Shown piece after piece: positions 60,601-64,000 of a DNA stretch of 64,000 bases. The translations under genes and the position numbers were made by a program. This stretch comes from Viscum album (taxonomy: Eukaryota; Streptophyta; Magnoliopsida; Santalales; Viscaceae). How positions within the stretch are numbered: position 1 is the stretch's first letter; each line of letters starts with the position of its first letter. The stretch spans positions 541,170,394 to 541,234,393 of the forward strand of contig OY728143.1 of assembly GCA_963277665.1 (NCBI GenBank). The letters run 5' to 3'. The notes below the pieces were generated by a model. That model had not been told where the DNA came from. It made no database searches and saw only the letters and a program-made list of their open reading frames with translations.

Positions 60601-63600
60601 CCGAACACCTTTTCCAATTAAGTGATAGATCACCCTATCATAACCTACATTACAGTTTCAATAAGACATTTATACAGTCTTTTCTACAAATGAGTGAAAT
60701 GAATCTCATTTTTTATATCCCGTTAATATGTCCTCTTTATATAATTGTAGATACCTATTCTTTATAATACCTAATATCTACATAATAAAATCATTCAAGT
60801 GATAATAAAATAATATTTATAATATCAATAGAAAAAAATTGTATTAAATAATTTTTTTATATCTATAATATAAGCATGTTTATGATGAATAATTTATAAG
60901 GTTTGTAGTTTTAGGAATAGAGAAATAAAAAATTATTTACCCTCCATGTACAAATGTTAATTAATATGAAGAGTAAGGGTCCCCGAAATAATTATTATAA
61001 AAAAATATTTCTTCAATTCATTTATCCTTATTTATAATTTATTCACATCTAAGAGAGAACCATATTTATGGTATCATTAGAAAACATGGTATACTCCCAG
61101 ATATCCATCATTTATTACATGTGTTAAGAAAATCTAAATTTGACTAGAATAATCAAACATTCATATAGAGAATCGACTATCCCAAATATTCAAATAAATA
61201 TTAAACAAATTCTTATTAATGATCGGGGAATAGAATTATTTTTAAGAAGATACAGATCTCTAAAATCATGGGAAATATTCGATGAAATCACATTAGCCAC
61301 TAAAATTCCACTTTCCAAATGTATGTCTTCCAGGGAAGACACTATGTATTTTAGGGTAACCGAATCCCAAATATCCTTCAATGAAAATTTTTATATGCCT
61401 CACTAATAAATTTAGTTAATTTTGACAATTGAAAATAATATTAAATGAAATAAAAAATTATATCATTGGTAATATACTATCAACCCTAGTTCAAATAGAA
61501 CCACCCAAAACACAAATAAAATCAATTACATAAATTATTCTTTAAAAATGGTAATCCTATAATATTTTATCGACTCAAAAAAATGCAACCTGTGATCCTA
61601 AATTCATAGAAAACATTTGAATTAAATAAAAAAATAACATAACAAGTATAAATAATGAAATTTAGTATATTAATAAAAATTATAGAAACATAGTAATCAT
61701 TAATATTATTTTCTAGTCTATTTTCCTTAATGTCATTAATTATACATGAAAACCATTTATTACTAACATAATTTAACAAATTAATACCCTATTTATGGGA
61801 AAAAATCCATATTTTTGTTTCAGCATCAAAAAAGTATATTAATTAGTTCACAGTACATGAAAATAATTAAGAATAATATACCATAAAACTATAAATATAA
61901 AGTAAAATAATATCATAATAAAATAAACACAACATTCAATTTTATAAAATTGTTTTTTATTTAACCATATAAAATAATATTTTTATGTTATATATATTAA
62001 AATAAAAATAATTAACAATTATTTTATTTTCTAAAATCACTTTATTTATGAAATTTGTTTTGAAAATTAAAAGGTCACATAAAAACTATAAACAATATAT
62101 CTCAATAAAAATAATTATATATTCCTCCCATATTCTAAAATAATAATATTCAATATCCACATACAGGCTAATGAAAGAAACTAATGTCTTGATAAATTTT
62201 AGCTTATGAATTATCCAAATACACAACCATTATATTTGAAAAATAAAACATTTGAGATGATTATAATAATTTTATTTCTAATGTATCGTATTTAAAATCC
62301 AACAGTATACAACAAAAATCTCATAAATAAGATATTATTCTAAAAAACACTCCCAAATGTTTTCTTAAATATGTTGTCACCCTAACCAAATATGAAATAT
62401 AATCGTAAAATCATAATCAAGGATATTAAAATTACATAATTTAAATATTGTATCCCAGTATAAATATATTGTAAAATTATCAATAAAAACAATTGATATA
62501 AATCAGTATACAAATATAATCATTATGTAACCGATAATTAGTAATCATTTTATTATGTTATTCCCATATATGTTATTTTAATCTATGTAATTGGATATAT
62601 AATTCATAAATCATAATCATTTTATATAAAAAATTTTTTTAACTATAATAATGTTAAATGTTTATAGAACTTTATATTATATATATTTTCCTATATGTTG
62701 ATAAATTTTAGACATTTTATTAAGGAAACAATTTTCACAAAAAAATAGACTTAATATTAATCATATAAATTATATATAATGACTTCCAAATTTTATGAAA
62801 TTAATTTACAAATGAATAATTAAAAAATAAATGTTTAAAAATATACAACCATTTCCAAAAAAGTTAAATTTTAAAAATTTATTCAAATAATTTAATAAAT
62901 AAGTTTATCTCTCATTAAAAAAATATCCTCACTGATCTAAGATACCTAATTAAAAATTCAATTTCATAAATGATAAATTACATAAATGTAAAAATTTATT
63001 GAATTTTAATGTCAATAATCATGTTGAATTGTTATTATGATCAATAGAATTTATATATTACATAAATATTAAAAATAAATGATTTATTTTATATTATTCT
63101 CAACACTCTACACTAATTAATGATATGATATAATAATTATATTAATTAGTAATTATTTCATCATCCTTATATTAATGATATATGAAAATAATTCTAGTAA
63201 TAATGATATATATTCATCCATGGCATGGTTTGAAAGAAATAGATAAGTAATTAAATTACATTGAAAATGATTTAAAGAAATTAATTATCCCTGAAACATT
63301 GTCTACTATGGATTAAATGGACTCTCAAGTGAAATTATATAGTATATATTGTGAGTGTATCAATGTAAAAACAAATGTATATAAAAATAATAATGAAATA
63401 TGTTTCTTGTATAAAATTTTTATCCCATGTTGTTATATTCTTCTACAGCTAACTGTTTATGAATGATTTTCACCCAAAACTAATTTATCACCTTTGTAAA
63501 AACAATATTTCTAAAAACATTTTGCCAAAAACCTCAAATTAATAATTTATCATTAATATATGAGGACTATTAATTCTATTCCATAAGAAAATTTGATGAA

Positions 63601-64000
63601 AACATCATTTCGGTATAATTTTTAACAAAAACATAGGGAAATATGTATAATGGATTAAAGGGTTATTAATACTCCCCAATATAAGATGTTCCACTCATGA
63701 GAAAATAATATAGAACCTTATTTTGTTAAATAATGAGTCCTTCACTATCATATTATATTCATGATAACATAATCAATTTATCTCATTATATCATTTTACA
63801 GTTGAATAATATTTAATTTGATGATTTTTCCAAAAAATAATATTTATTATTGATTGATAATGATACCTTCCTAGTATAATATGATGTATATATTTACAAT
63901 GAAATTATATCCCTATTAAATATAAATGATAAATCATGTGAACATAATATATGAGATATAAATCCCAAAAACATGAATCGCCTTCTATTTCAATTCCATT
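57614..64000. other. Very AT-rich region without recognisable genes
   Basis: About 6.4 kb of very AT-rich, low-complexity sequence. A (ta)n run lies at about 58824-58846. The only open stretch of note is 61140-61406 on the plus strand (88 residues), overlapped by 63 residues on the minus strand; neither shows a motif I know. No LTR ends, tRNA or retroelement domains were recognised. It may be an ancient, heavily deaminated repeat. Confidence 0.5.
58824..58846. repeat. (TA)n microsatellite
   Basis: Uninterrupted alternating ta run of about 11 units in AT-rich DNA. Confidence 0.85.

Noticed and set aside
61140..61406. 88-residue plus ORF in AT-rich DNA as a host gene
   Set aside because: No recognisable motif, no promoter or splice context, and an overlapping open frame on the other strand.
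57614..64000. Possible organelle insertion
   Set aside because: No organelle gene, tRNA or rRNA recognised; AT-richness alone is not evidence.

Overview
The window is plant nuclear repeat DNA. I recognise no host protein gene, tRNA, rRNA or CRISPR array. Everything identifiable is decayed Ty3/gypsy LTR retrotransposon: one Athila-clade element, one Tat-like element with two RNase H regions, and four Tekay(Del)-type chromoviruses. All coding regions carry frequent stops and frameshifts. Target-site duplications already contain mismatches and paired LTRs are visibly diverged, so the insertions are old. Nested 3-4 kb LTRs and heavy decay fit a seed plant with a large genome that loses repeats slowly. 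The species cannot be named from this sequence.

Layout. (1) 1-6381, plus strand: 3' part of an Athila element (protease, RT, RNase H, integrase, long non-coding tail, polypurine tract, probable 3' LTR). (2) 6382-7050: unassigned. (3) 7051-10243 and 21571-24745, plus strand: a Tat-like element split inside its protease by Tekay-1 and ending in the integrase zinc-binding region. (4) 10244-21570, minus: Tekay-1, a complete LTR-internal-LTR unit (LTRs about 3.12 kb) flanked by tatag/catag. (5) 24746-25123: unassigned AT-rich DNA. (6) 25124-46966, minus: Tekay-2, with LTRs of about 3.03 kb. Its right-hand LTR is split by (7) 35513-46331, minus: Tekay-3, with LTRs of 3.85 and 4.01 kb, a deleted interior, and flanks acaga/acaaa. 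(8) 46967-49100: AT-rich, with one LTR-like end at 47865. (9) About 49100-54202, minus: interior of Tekay-4, with a probable 5' LTR to about 57613. (10) 57614-64000: very AT-rich, with no recognisable gene.

The insertion order read from nesting is Tat-like element before Tekay-1, and Tekay-2 before Tekay-3. No element looks able to move. The most interesting content is in the Tekay LTRs: a 20-bp tandem repeat kept in both Tekay-1 LTRs and echoed in Tekay-2; TATA-like boxes at matching offsets in each LTR pair, which imply transcribed leaders of over 2 kb; and, in Tekay-3, two minisatellite blocks plus a roughly 0.7 kb GC- and CpG-rich island inside otherwise AT-rich DNA. I found no convincing new biological system beyond these.
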